A stretch of 18,834 nt of DNA from an uncultured Eubacterium sp. (GTDB lineage: Bacteria > Bacillota > Clostridia > Lachnospirales > Lachnospiraceae): positions 1-18,834 of the forward strand of contig CAJUIH010000071.1 of NCBI GenBank assembly GCA_910586045.1, in the 5' to 3' direction. The notes beneath the pieces were generated by a model. It searched no databases and was not told the origin of the DNA. It worked only from the letters and a program-made list of their open reading frames with translations. The translations under genes were made by a program, and so were the position numbers. This document shows, piece after piece, positions 1 through 6,928 of the stretch (position 1 is its first letter; each line of letters begins with the position of its first letter).

Positions 1-95
1 TAAATGCAGAATACTTAGGGATTCTTACCATTCTGGAGTCGGAGCCACAAGCCAGACCTGCGTCCCTCATCCGGCGTCCCCACAGCCAAAACGTA

Positions 96-125
96 AAAAT
101 TACCATAACAGAAAACAACAATGGT
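96..125 (-). terminator. Possible weak terminator after the ClpP-like gene
   Basis: Immediately after the stop of the ClpP-like gene the minus strand can pair ACCAT (102-106 on the plus strand) with ATGGT (121-125), followed by a short ATTTTT run (95-100). The stem is only 5 bp with a long loop, so this is weak support for an intrinsic terminator. I see no gene in the remaining bases 1-95. Confidence 0.3.
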
Positions 126-127
126 TT

Positions 128-874
128 TTATTTTCCTTTTTTTTCGGAAATCAGCGCATGCAGCTTTCGCAGAGCCTCTTTCATACCGCCTACTTCGCTG
201 ATAATCCCTTCTTTTACGGCCTCTTCCCCAACCAGGATCGTCCCAAGATCTTTGGTCAGCATTGTTGTATTCATCATCATTTTTTCCAGGCGGTCTTCCC
301 TGGCCTTGCAGTGCGATGCGATAAAACCGATAATGCGGTTCTGCATTTGTTTAAAGTAGTCATATGTGGCAGGTGCGCCGATTACCATTCCATTCATCCG
401 TACCGGGTGCACGACCATCGTACCGGTCGGCACGATAAAGGAGTAATCCGTAGAAACCGCCAGCGGCACCCCGATCGAATGGCTGCCGCCAAGGACCAGG
501 GAAACGGTAGGCTTACTCAAGGACGCAACCATTTCCGCAATCGCAAGTCCTGATTCCACATCCCCGCCTACGGTATTTAACAGCAGCATAACGCCGTCAA
601 TATTCGTCGCGTCTTCAATTTCTGCCAGCTTTGGCAGCACATGTTCGTATTTTGTGGTTTTCGTATTGGCCGACAGGCATTCATGCCCTTCAATTTCTCC
701 GATTACAGACAGTAGATATATTTTGTGGTTTTCGCAATTATCGTTTAGTGTGATTTCTCCGTTGGTTTTAATATTATCGTTTACAGCAGCGGCGGCTTGT
801 GCTTCTTCTTTTTTTGCTTCTTGATCCGCGTCAGTAGTTTGCGCTGCTTCATGCTTTGTTTGTTCGTCGCTCAT
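128..874 (-). CDS. tepA: ClpP-like serine protease of the TepA/YmfB type
   Basis: Cytoplasmic ClpP-fold (crotonase-like) peptidase. Residues 1-45 are a charged, Ala/Glu-rich, probably disordered N-terminus; the ClpP-like core follows from about residue 50. The nucleophile is probably Ser133 in GGSHSIG, equivalent to the ClpP G-x-x-S-M/A-G motif, and the catalytic His is His156 in MVVHPVRM. The GGDVESG turn (103-109) matches the ClpP oxyanion region. At 248 aa it is longer than ClpP (about 195 aa) and matches the TepA family, which in Bacillus was linked to protein translocation and signal-peptide degradation. The ATG at 874 is preferred because GTGAGG lies 8 nt upstream; a GTG in frame at 889 has no SD of its own. 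It begins 24 bp after the EFR1 gene stop, so the two are probably cotranscribed. Family assignment is good; the substrate is unknown. Confidence 0.8.
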   Translation of the reverse strand: MSDEQTKHEAAQTTDADQEAKKEEAQAAAAVNDNIKTNGEITLNDNCENHKIYLLSVIGEIEGHECLSANTKTTKYEHVLPKLAEIEDATNIDGVMLLLNTVGGDVESGLAIAEMVASLSKPTVSLVLGGSHSIGVPLAVSTDYSFIVPTGTMVVHPVRMNGMVIGAPATYDYFKQMQNRIIGFIASHCKAREDRLEKMMMNTTMLTKDLGTILVGEEAVKEGIISEVGGMKEALRKLHALISEKKGK

Positions 875-898
875 AAACAAATACCTCACTTACTTTTT

Positions 899-1690
899 TC
901 AAAAGTATGTGACAAAGTACGACGTTTTATGCATAAGTTTATGAATATCATTTTGGTCGATAACCCTTTTACCCAATAATGTAATTGCCTGTTTTGGGCA
1001 TCTGCTGATGCAGCGGTAGCACATGGTGCATTGATCACCTGAAACAGCAAGTTTCTTTTTTATAGAGATATTCTCCATAGGACATAAGCTTTTACATAAA
1101 CCGCAGCCGATACACTTTTGGGGGTCAATTTTTAGTTTATCTGTATATCTTTTCGTTTTCCAACCAAAATATAATCGCTGTCCGAATAGCCCTGCCAAAT
1201 GACAGCCGATGCCCAATCCCTCTTGTGGCGGTTTTCCGCTTTTTATAAAATAAACCGCTCTTTGTATTTTTTCTTCTGCTTTCATTACCAGTTCTTTATT
1301 TTTTTCGGGGCTGCGTTTTAACGCCCTGACATCGCCGATGCTATCTGGCATTTTTAGATGTAAGCCGCCTGTGATAACCGCACCGTAGCTGTTTAACAGC
1401 CGCGCTAATATTCCTGCTCCGTCACCGCTGAAAAGCCCCATGGTTGCAATAATAAAAACCTTTTTCCCTTTCCATATGTCTGGATTTGCCATGATATAGT
1501 CACGCAGTATTTTAGGGACAGCGCTGTATTGTACTGGATACCCGATTACCATTTCATGATTTTTTTTAATTTTTTCTGCCGTATATGGATCTTCAATGGA
1601 ACCTATATTTTTACTATGGTAATATTCCGCTAAAAATTTCTCAACGCAGTACTTTGTATTCCCTGTGCCGCTAAAGTATACTCCGATCAT
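899..1690 (-). CDS. EFR1-type flavodoxin-fold/2[4Fe-4S] ferredoxin protein
   Basis: A 263-aa cytoplasmic electron-transfer protein. The N-terminal half is flavodoxin-like: SGTGNT at residues 7-12 is the FMN phosphate loop, and MVIGYPVQYSAVPKILRDYI looks like the second flavin-binding segment. The C-terminal third is a bacterial dicluster ferredoxin with C193/C196/C199/C203 and C221/C224/C227/C231, each in CxxCxxCxxxCP spacing. This domain order matches the EFR1 family common in gut clostridia; redox partners are generally unknown. The start ATG has AAAGGAGT 8 nt upstream. It follows the glgA terminator and precedes the ClpP-like gene by 24 bp. The reading frame looks visibly more A/T-rich than its neighbours, which could mean later acquisition, but I have not measured it. 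No clear promoter is seen in 1691-1760. Confidence 0.85.
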   Translation of the reverse strand: MIGVYFSGTGNTKYCVEKFLAEYYHSKNIGSIEDPYTAEKIKKNHEMVIGYPVQYSAVPKILRDYIMANPDIWKGKKVFIIATMGLFSGDGAGILARLLNSYGAVITGGLHLKMPDSIGDVRALKRSPEKNKELVMKAEEKIQRAVYFIKSGKPPQEGLGIGCHLAGLFGQRLYFGWKTKRYTDKLKIDPQKCIGCGLCKSLCPMENISIKKKLAVSGDQCTMCYRCISRCPKQAITLLGKRVIDQNDIHKLMHKTSYFVTYF

Positions 1691-1756
1691 CCCGCATACT
1701 CCTTTCCCCGCTTTTTTGTTTCATTCTCCGTTTTGCCGCGCACACAATTTAACGCA

Positions 1757-1797
1757 AAAGAAAGCAGAAGCCACAGCACGATACTATAAGCCTCTGC
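1757..1797 (-). terminator. Intrinsic terminator after glgA
   Basis: Sixteen bases after the glgA stop the minus strand reads GCAGAGGC, an 18-nt loop, then GCTTCTGC (plus-strand arms 1790-1797 and 1764-1771). This makes an 8-bp stem with one G-U pair, followed directly by TTTCTTTT. It separates glgA from the EFR1/ClpP-like pair. Confidence 0.6.
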
Positions 1798-1812
1798 CCT
1801 TGCAAAATCTTC

Positions 1813-3267
1813 TTATTTATCCCCGATCAGGTAATTGTACAGCCCTTCGTATTTGAATTTCGACGCGTTCCAAGAGAAATCTTTCGCCATACCGCGGTCA
1901 ATCATATGGTTCCAGTCTTTTTTCATATCATAAAATACTTTCTTCGCGTAATTGATCACTTTCAGCATTTCTTCCCCATTGTAATTGGAGAATGAGAATC
2001 CGTCCCCGGTATTGTCATACTCATTAAACGGTACGACCGTATCCTTTAGCCCGCCTGTCTCACGTACAATCGGAGCCGTACCGTAACGGAATGAAATTAA
2101 CTGGGTGAGGCCGCACGGCTCAAACTGGGACGGCATAAGGAACGCGTCCGCAGCCGCATACAGCTTGTGCGCCAAATCGTCGGAATAACAGATATTTGCG
2201 GATACGCGGTCACCGTACTTCCATGCGTAGTGGCGGAACATATTTTCATACGCAGGATCCCCTGTGCCGATTACGACAAACTGGGTGTAGTCATCTACAA
2301 TGCGGTCAATGACATAATTAATCAGATCCAGCCCTTTTTGGTCTGTCAGGCGGGAAATTAAGCCGATCATAAATTTCTTTTTGTCTACGGCAAGCCCTAA
2401 TTCTTCCTGCAGTTTGACTTTGTTGTTCGCTTTCTTTTTACGCCAGGTCGACGCGTCGTAGTTGCAGTAGATCTTAGGATCGGTTGCTGGATTGTAAATA
2501 TCATAATCAATACCATTTACAATTCCCTGCATATCCATATGCCTTGCGGATAAAAGGCCGTCCAGCCCTTCTCCGTATTGGGAAGTTTGGATTTCCTGCG
2601 CATATGTATCGCTGACGGTTGTGATATAGTCTGCGTAAACAAGGCCGCCTTTAAACATGCTGGCATCTTTGTTAAACTCCAGCTTATCTGGTACGAACAG
2701 GAAATCCTGCAGGCCGCTTAAACCCTGGAATACTTTTTTATCCCAAATCCCCTGGAATTTCAGGTTATGGATCGTAATCATAGACTTCATGCCCCAATAG
2801 AACATATCTCCCTGAAACTCGTTGCGTAAATATACCGGGATCAGGCCTGTCTGCCAGTCATGGCAATGGATCAAATCCGGCTGGAAATTAATGGATTTTA
2901 ACATGGATAAGACAGCTTTGTCAAAAAAGATAAATTTTTCGATATCGTAGCGAATATCGCCGTACGGTACGGCGCAGTTAAAATATTCCTGATTGTCAAT
3001 AAAGTAATAGGTCACGCCATCCAGCTCATACGTTAAAATTCCTACATATTTGTCCGGGATCATCGGGCCGGTGCCCATATAGAAATGCGTAACGTACTGG
3101 AATTGGCTGCGGAAATGTTCCGGGATACAAGTGTAATTCGGGATTACAACACGTACATCCCAATGTTCCTTGTCAAATTCTTTCGGCAGTGCCCCGCATA
3201 CATCCGCAAGTCCCCCGGTTTTGATGAATGGTACGCATTCCGATGCTGCAAAAAGTATTTTTTTCAT
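1813..3267 (-). CDS. glgA: Glycogen synthase (ADP-glucose type, GT5)
   Basis: Transfers glucose from ADP-glucose to the non-reducing end of alpha-1,4-glucan, in the cytoplasm. The 484-aa length is normal for bacterial GlgA (about 477). The N-terminal GT-B domain carries KTGGLADV (16-23), the ADP-glucose-binding loop, and HCHDW (134-138). The C-terminal domain carries SRLTDQKG (305-312) and the E-x7-E-like region starting FEPCGLTQL (382-390), with Glu383 and Cys385. The start is the ATG with GGAGG 12 nt upstream, slightly long spacing. No other glycogen gene (glgB, glgC, glgD, glgP) lies nearby, so this is a stand-alone locus followed by its own terminator. No convincing sigma-A promoter is visible in the 132-bp upstream gap, so readthrough from the YebC gene is possible. 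Confidence 0.95.
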   Translation of the reverse strand: MKKILFAASECVPFIKTGGLADVCGALPKEFDKEHWDVRVVIPNYTCIPEHFRSQFQYVTHFYMGTGPMIPDKYVGILTYELDGVTYYFIDNQEYFNCAVPYGDIRYDIEKFIFFDKAVLSMLKSINFQPDLIHCHDWQTGLIPVYLRNEFQGDMFYWGMKSMITIHNLKFQGIWDKKVFQGLSGLQDFLFVPDKLEFNKDASMFKGGLVYADYITTVSDTYAQEIQTSQYGEGLDGLLSARHMDMQGIVNGIDYDIYNPATDPKIYCNYDASTWRKKKANNKVKLQEELGLAVDKKKFMIGLISRLTDQKGLDLINYVIDRIVDDYTQFVVIGTGDPAYENMFRHYAWKYGDRVSANICYSDDLAHKLYAAADAFLMPSQFEPCGLTQLISFRYGTAPIVRETGGLKDTVVPFNEYDNTGDGFSFSNYNGEEMLKVINYAKKVFYDMKKDWNHMIDRGMAKDFSWNASKFKYEGLYNYLIGDK

Positions 3268-3399
3268 AATTTAAAAGATCCTCCATTTATTTTTCATAAA
3301 TCCGGTCCATGGTTGCCTGGCCAGACATGATGTTTCTGTGTTCGGCTTTGCGGCCGTATGTTCCTTATGGTTTCCTGTATCATTTGTAATGGTTTCGGC

Positions 3400-4128
3400 T
3401 TATTCGTCCCAGTTATGATAGACGTTTTGTACGTCGTCGTCTTCATCCAGCATATCTAAAATCTTTTGGATATTGGAAAGGTCACTTTCCTGCGACAGCG
3501 TTACATAGGTCTGCGGGATCATTGTGATTTCCGCCTGCGTCATCGCGATCTGCTGCCCGCTTAACGCCTCGCGCACGGCTTCAAAGTCATTTGGGTCCGT
3601 AGTTATTTCAAAACTGTCCTCTTCTTCCGCAAAATCTTCCGCCCCCGCGTCCAGGGCAAGCATCATCAGGTCATCCGCATCCTTGTCGCATTCTTCTTTG
3701 TCAATGATGATCTGTCCTTTGCGGTCAAACATATAGGAAACACATCCCTGCGTCCCGATGCTCCCATAGCCTTTCGTAAAACAGTTGCGCACATTCGCGG
3801 CCGTACGGTTTTTGTTATCCGTCAGCGCGTCTACGATAATGGCTGTTCCGCCCGGCCCGTACCCTTCGTACGTAACCGCTTCATAATTGACGTTTCCGGC
3901 GTCTCCGGCCGCCTTTTTTATGCCGCGGTCAATCGTGTCATTCGGCATATTGTTGGCTTTTGCCTTTGCGATTACATCTCTTAGCTTACTGTTGTTTGCC
4001 GGATCCGGCCCGCCTTCTTTTACGGCGATCGCGATTTCACGGCCAATCATAGTAAATGTTTTTCCTTTTGCAGCATCATTCTTTTCTTTCTTGTGCTTGA
4101 TATTCGCAAATTTGGAATGTCCTGACAT
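3400..4128 (-). CDS. yebC: YebC/PmpR (TACO1) family protein
   Basis: A 242-aa protein of the universal YebC/PmpR family, annotated historically as a transcription regulator. Recent work on family members links them to translation of difficult (for example proline-rich) sequences, so DNA binding should not be assumed. The family signature is intact: MSGHSKFANIKHKK at the N-terminus (Phe at the position where Trp is usual), NNMPNDTIDRGIKKA around 59-73, GYGPGGTAIIVDALTDN around 89-105, and an acidic C-terminus ending in DEDDDVQNVYHN. The start ATG has AGAGGA 7 nt upstream. It has its own promoter (4173-4201) and reads toward glgA across a 132-bp gap. No frameshift or missing segment is seen. 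Confidence 0.95.
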   Translation of the reverse strand: MSGHSKFANIKHKKEKNDAAKGKTFTMIGREIAIAVKEGGPDPANNSKLRDVIAKAKANNMPNDTIDRGIKKAAGDAGNVNYEAVTYEGYGPGGTAIIVDALTDNKNRTAANVRNCFTKGYGSIGTQGCVSYMFDRKGQIIIDKEECDKDADDLMMLALDAGAEDFAEEEDSFEITTDPNDFEAVREALSGQQIAMTQAEITMIPQTYVTLSQESDLSNIQKILDMLDEDDDVQNVYHNWDE

Positions 4129-4172
4129 AAAATATCCTCTTTTCTATAAAGTACTCGTTCTCTGCTGTTTCT

Positions 4173-4201
4173 ATTTTATCATTTCATCCGCCAGATGACA
4201 A
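4173..4201 (-). promoter_or_regulatory. Sigma-A promoter of yebC
   Basis: On the minus strand TTGTCA (plus 4196-4201) is separated by exactly 17 bp from TAAAAT (plus 4173-4178). The predicted start site near 4166 gives a leader of about 38 nt to the yebC ATG. Confidence 0.65.
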
Positions 4202-4221
4202 GAACTTCCTTTGTGAACGCG

Positions 4222-5112
4222 CTAACTGTCTTCTTCTTCGGTACGCGGACGCGCTTCCCGGATCACCCGCACGGTCTGGATCATACGGTCCGCTACCTTT
4301 GTGGCGTCAAACCGGTATCCGCCGTAACGGATCGTAAATACTTCCCCATCCGCCGGTATCTTGTCAATCTGCGAGATCAAAAATCCATTCAGCGTATCAT
4401 ACGCTTCCTGGTCAAACGCAACTCCCAGTAATTCCCCCACGTCTTCTAACGATGCCATGCCGTTCATAACAAAGCATCCTTCGGACACTTTTTCGATCAA
4501 CTGGTTTTCCTTGTCATGCTCATCGAAAATATTGCCGACGATTTCCTCTAAAATATCCTCCATAGCCACAAGTCCGGATGTCTGCCCATATTCGTCCACT
4601 ACGATGACCATATGCGCTTTCCTCGCCTGCATATTCTGGAACAGGTCGCTGATCCTGCGCGTTTCCGGAATAAAGGACGGCTCGGAAAACAGGCCTTCGA
4701 TGTCCTTAATCTGCCTGTCAAGCATTTCCGGCATGCGGCTGAATGCCATGACTTCCTTAATATGTAGGATCCCGATCATATTGTCGATATCATCCAGATA
4801 AACCGGAAATCTGGAATAGGTTTGAGCTAACACCTGGTCGATCGCGTCTTTAAGACACATCGTTCCGTCCAAAGCACAGATATTTTTCCGGTGCGTCATG
4901 ATATCCTTTGCTTCCTTGTCCGTAAATTCAAAAATATTTTGGATCATTTCTACCTCATTATCTTCCAGCACACCGGTCTCATGCCCTTCATTGACCATAG
5001 AAATGATCTCTTCCTCGGTTATTTTTTCGGAATTTCTTCGGTTTAACTTTTTTAACAGGTCACTGAACCAATTGTTCTTCTCACTTAACTTGGGACTTGA
5101 GCCATCGTCCAT
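4222..5112 (-). CDS. CorC/HlyC-like CBS-domain protein, no membrane domain
   Basis: A 296-aa protein with two CBS domains (about 70-125 and 140-195) followed by the CorC/HlyC-associated domain (about 210-285). Recognisable family pieces are EIVGNIFDEHD (190-200), the conserved GxxxDExD-like linker, and VVDEYGQTSGLV (171-182) in CBS2. Larger family members start with a DUF21 membrane domain and are linked to Mg2+ or other cation efflux. That domain is absent here, so this resembles short E. coli CorC (292 aa), a probable soluble adenine-nucleotide-sensing partner of a cation transporter located elsewhere. The start has AGGAGAGGA about 9 nt upstream. It has an unusually long, structured leader and two candidate promoters (5148-5177 and 5284-5312). 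The role in Mg2+ handling is inferred from the family. Confidence 0.85.
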   Translation of the reverse strand: MDDGSSPKLSEKNNWFSDLLKKLNRRNSEKITEEEIISMVNEGHETGVLEDNEVEMIQNIFEFTDKEAKDIMTHRKNICALDGTMCLKDAIDQVLAQTYSRFPVYLDDIDNMIGILHIKEVMAFSRMPEMLDRQIKDIEGLFSEPSFIPETRRISDLFQNMQARKAHMVIVVDEYGQTSGLVAMEDILEEIVGNIFDEHDKENQLIEKVSEGCFVMNGMASLEDVGELLGVAFDQEAYDTLNGFLISQIDKIPADGEVFTIRYGGYRFDATKVADRMIQTVRVIREARPRTEEEDS

Positions 5113-5147
5113 AAATAAAATCCTCTCCTTTTTTATGTTTCCTGTAT

Positions 5148-5177
5148 TTTATACTGACAAACACGAAAATTTGCCAA
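5148..5177 (-). promoter_or_regulatory. Proximal candidate promoter of the CorC-like gene
   Basis: Minus strand TTGGCA (plus 5172-5177), 18-bp spacer, TATAAA (plus 5148-5153), ending about 35 bp before the start codon. Its -35 box overlaps the segment of the upstream leader RNA predicted to pair with hairpin 2, so it could give a short transcript lacking the structured leader. Confidence 0.45.
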
Positions 5178-5278
5178 ATAACGCCGACTCACGAGCGTTG
5201 TGATCATGAACCATATGGCAAGCTTTATCGCCCGTGAGCATAAGGACTGCGCAGGTCGGCCTGCATCGGTCCCTTATG
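5165..5278 (-). ncRNA. Structured leader RNA or small RNA upstream of the CorC-like gene
   Basis: A non-coding stretch that starts exactly where the upstream promoter should initiate (about 5277) and folds strongly on the minus strand. Hairpin 1 pairs 5239-5247 with 5269-5278 (9 bp, one bulge) and 5251-5255 with 5260-5264 around a 4-nt loop. Hairpin 2 pairs 5188-5196 with 5230-5238 (9 bp, one G-U). The loop region of hairpin 1 (5255-5260, GCCGAC in RNA sense) is perfectly complementary to GTCGGC at 5183-5188. The loop of hairpin 2 (5216-5221, TTGCCA) is perfectly complementary to TGGCAA at 5171-5176. Two hairpin loops pairing with consecutive 3' segments is typical of a riboswitch-like fold. 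It does not match M-box, yybP-ykoY, ydaO or other consensus patterns I know. It could instead be a stand-alone sRNA. No clear terminator or anti-SD expression platform is visible. Confidence 0.45.
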
Positions 5279-5283
5279 GTAAT

Positions 5284-5312
5284 AAAATAGCATTTAAATT
5301 GTATTACGTCAA
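5284..5312 (-). promoter_or_regulatory. Distal promoter feeding the structured leader
   Basis: Minus strand TTGACG (plus 5307-5312), 17-bp spacer, TATTTT (plus 5284-5289). The -35 box lies right after the mazF stop codon. The predicted start, A at about 5277, is the first base of hairpin 1 in the leader RNA. Confidence 0.55.
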
Positions 5313-5313
5313 G

Positions 5314-5664
5314 CTATGTAACAACTAATTCCAGACTGATACATAAGGCTTTGTCAATTTTTTTAATAATGTCCCCGTCCAAATGGCAGACTTTATCTTT
5401 CAGCCGTTTTTTGTCGATCGTACGAAGCTGTTCGAGCAAAATCACGGAATCCTTTACAAGCGCATAGCGGTTCGCGGACAGTTCTACATGGGTCGGCAGC
5501 TTGGCTTTGTTCATCTGCGAGGTAATCGCCGCGCAAATTACGGTCGGACTGTGCAGGTTGCCCACATCATTTTGAATAATCAATACCGGGCGCACCCCGC
5601 CCTGTTCCGAACCGACTACCGGCCGTAAATCGGCATAATAAATATCTCCACGTCTTATTAACAT
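5314..5664 (-). CDS. mazF: MazF/PemK (EndoA/NdoA) family mRNA interferase
   Basis: A 116-aa sequence-specific endoribonuclease of the MazF/PemK fold, the toxin half of a type II toxin-antitoxin pair. RRGDIYYADL at the N-terminus, GGVRPVLIIQND (22-33) and ICAAITSQ (43-50) are the family core. With the chosen start, the catalytic residues fall at Arg25 and Thr48, the same numbers as in Bacillus subtilis MazF (116 aa). That supports the ATG at 5664 (GGAG 8 nt upstream) over the in-frame GTG at 5673. The position just after alr is the classical Firmicute location, but the antitoxin gene normally between them is absent: only 88 bp separate alr and mazF. It is the last gene of the rex-nnr-alr-mazF cluster. 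No residue loss suggests inactivation, so control may come from an unlinked antitoxin or from translation. Confidence 0.92.
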   Translation of the reverse strand: MLIRRGDIYYADLRPVVGSEQGGVRPVLIIQNDVGNLHSPTVICAAITSQMNKAKLPTHVELSANRYALVKDSVILLEQLRTIDKKRLKDKVCHLDGDIIKKIDKALCISLELVVT

Positions 5665-5669
5665 CTCTC

Positions 5670-5726
5670 TCACTCCACAAAATAGGTTATACGGTGAGTA
5701 TTACCAGTTTTATCGAGTGTATACAT
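5670..5726 (-). CDS. 18-codon mini-ORF before mazF (speculative)
   Basis: In the alr-mazF gap an ATG at 5726 opens MYTLDKTGNTHRITYFVE, ending at TGA (5670-5672), 5 bases before the mazF ATG. An AAAGGA lies about 15 nt upstream, which is too far for an ideal SD. It does not resemble MazE/EndoAI antitoxins. It could be a leader peptide coupling translation to mazF, an antitoxin remnant, or chance. Confidence 0.15.
   Translation of the reverse strand: MYTLDKTGNTHRITYFVE
5685..5705 (-). promoter_or_regulatory. Inverted repeat in the mazF leader
   Basis: GGTTATAC-5 nt-GTATTACC, 8-bp arms with one mismatch, sits 21 bp upstream of the mazF start and inside the mini-ORF. It may be an operator or a small RNA hairpin limiting mazF translation. 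No promoter is obvious around it. Confidence 0.25.
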
Positions 5727-5752
5727 GACAGGGTTTATTTTCCTTTAAAATT

Positions 5753-6916
5753 TTAAAAATCACCCCGTTGCGAAACCAAAACCCCGTCCTTATAATAGAC
5801 CCGTGGAATCCTCCGGCCAAGCGTGCAGGCAAATTCATAATGAAAGCGGCCGGACAGTTCCCCTAATGTTTCCAGTGACAGGCGCTGCGCCCCGTCTGTG
5901 CCTGCCAACGTCACCAGATCGCCGGCCTTTACATGCGCAATATCCGTAACGTCCACCATAAACTGGTCCATACAGATTCTTCCAATAATCGGCGCCCGCT
6001 GCCCATGGATCAGCACCCACCCTTTATTGGACAGGCTGCGCGGATAGCCATCCCCATAACCGACCGGAATCGTCGCAACGACCCTTGGTACGGCGGCTGT
6101 ATACGTACCGCCGTATGAGATACTGGTTCCAGCTTCTACCGTCTTTACATAGGCGACATGGCTTTTTAGCTCCAGTACCGGGTGCAGGTCGATGCGCTCT
6201 TTGTGCACCTCGTCAGACGGCCATAACCCATACAGGATAATGCCGGCCCTTACCAGATCCATGTTCGCGTCCGGCATATCGATAATGCCGGCGCTGTTGG
6301 AGCAATGGCGGTACGGAACCGTTACGCCCTCTTTTTCTGCCAGGCGTATAATTTCCTGAAACTGCGCAATCTGGCGTTTTGTATATGTTTTGTCTGTCTC
6401 ATCTGCTTTTGCAAAATGAGTAAAAATACCCTCTACTACTATATGCGGCAATGCCGCAATCTGCGCTATCGTTTTTGCGCTTTCTGGCTCAGGGCGCATC
6501 CCGATGCGTCCCATGCCCGTATCAATTTTAATATGCACGGCAAGGTCTTTGCCCACCGCCTGTGCTGCCTTTGAAAGCTGTTCTGCCTTTTCCAGGGTAA
6601 ACACAGACGGACGGATTTCCTGTTCTGCCAGCATCTTGTCATGTTCCGCAAATACGTGGCCAAGAATCAGGACCGGCTTTTTTATCCCCTGCCTGCGCAG
6701 CGTAAAGGCTTCTTCCGCCGTTGCTGTCGCAAATCCAAACAAATAGTCAAGATGCTCTATGGTCTCTGCGATTTCTACCGCCCCATGGCCGTAAGCGTCC
6801 GCTTTAATCACGGCTATTATTTTGGCTTTCGGATGCAAAAGTCTGTGAATCGCTTCCATATTGTGGAGGACGGCTGTTAAATCAATGCTGGCGTATACGC
6901 GGCTGTGTCTGTTCAT
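5753..6916 (-). CDS. alr: Alanine racemase (PLP-dependent)
   Basis: Interconverts L- and D-alanine, supplying D-Ala for peptidoglycan. The fold type III PLP enzyme signature is intact: AVIKADAYGHG with the Schiff-base lysine near residue 38, and SISYGGTY with the catalytic tyrosine near residue 268. IDTGMGRIG, THFAKAD and GRICMDQFMVDVT are further family blocks. The length, 387 aa, is normal. Two tandem ATG codons occur; the second (6916) has better spacing from AAGGGGAT (5 nt), while the first would leave only 2 nt. The gene starts about 12 bp after the nnr stop, which is a common pairing in Firmicutes, so cotranscription with rex-nnr is likely. No separate alr promoter is visible. Confidence 0.96.
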   Translation of the reverse strand: MNRHSRVYASIDLTAVLHNMEAIHRLLHPKAKIIAVIKADAYGHGAVEIAETIEHLDYLFGFATATAEEAFTLRRQGIKKPVLILGHVFAEHDKMLAEQEIRPSVFTLEKAEQLSKAAQAVGKDLAVHIKIDTGMGRIGMRPEPESAKTIAQIAALPHIVVEGIFTHFAKADETDKTYTKRQIAQFQEIIRLAEKEGVTVPYRHCSNSAGIIDMPDANMDLVRAGIILYGLWPSDEVHKERIDLHPVLELKSHVAYVKTVEAGTSISYGGTYTAAVPRVVATIPVGYGDGYPRSLSNKGWVLIHGQRAPIIGRICMDQFMVDVTDIAHVKAGDLVTLAGTDGAQRLSLETLGELSGRFHYEFACTLGRRIPRVYYKDGVLVSQRGDF

Positions 6917-6928
6917 CATATCCCCTTT

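Noticed and set aside
5113..5278. M-box (Mg2+), yybP-ykoY (Mn2+) or ydaO (c-di-AMP) riboswitch
   Set aside because: None of the conserved sequence blocks of these families that I know is present in the leader.
5670..5726. Complete MazE-type antitoxin gene before mazF
   Set aside because: The gap is only 88 bp and the 18-codon ORF has no DNA-binding or MazE-like sequence.
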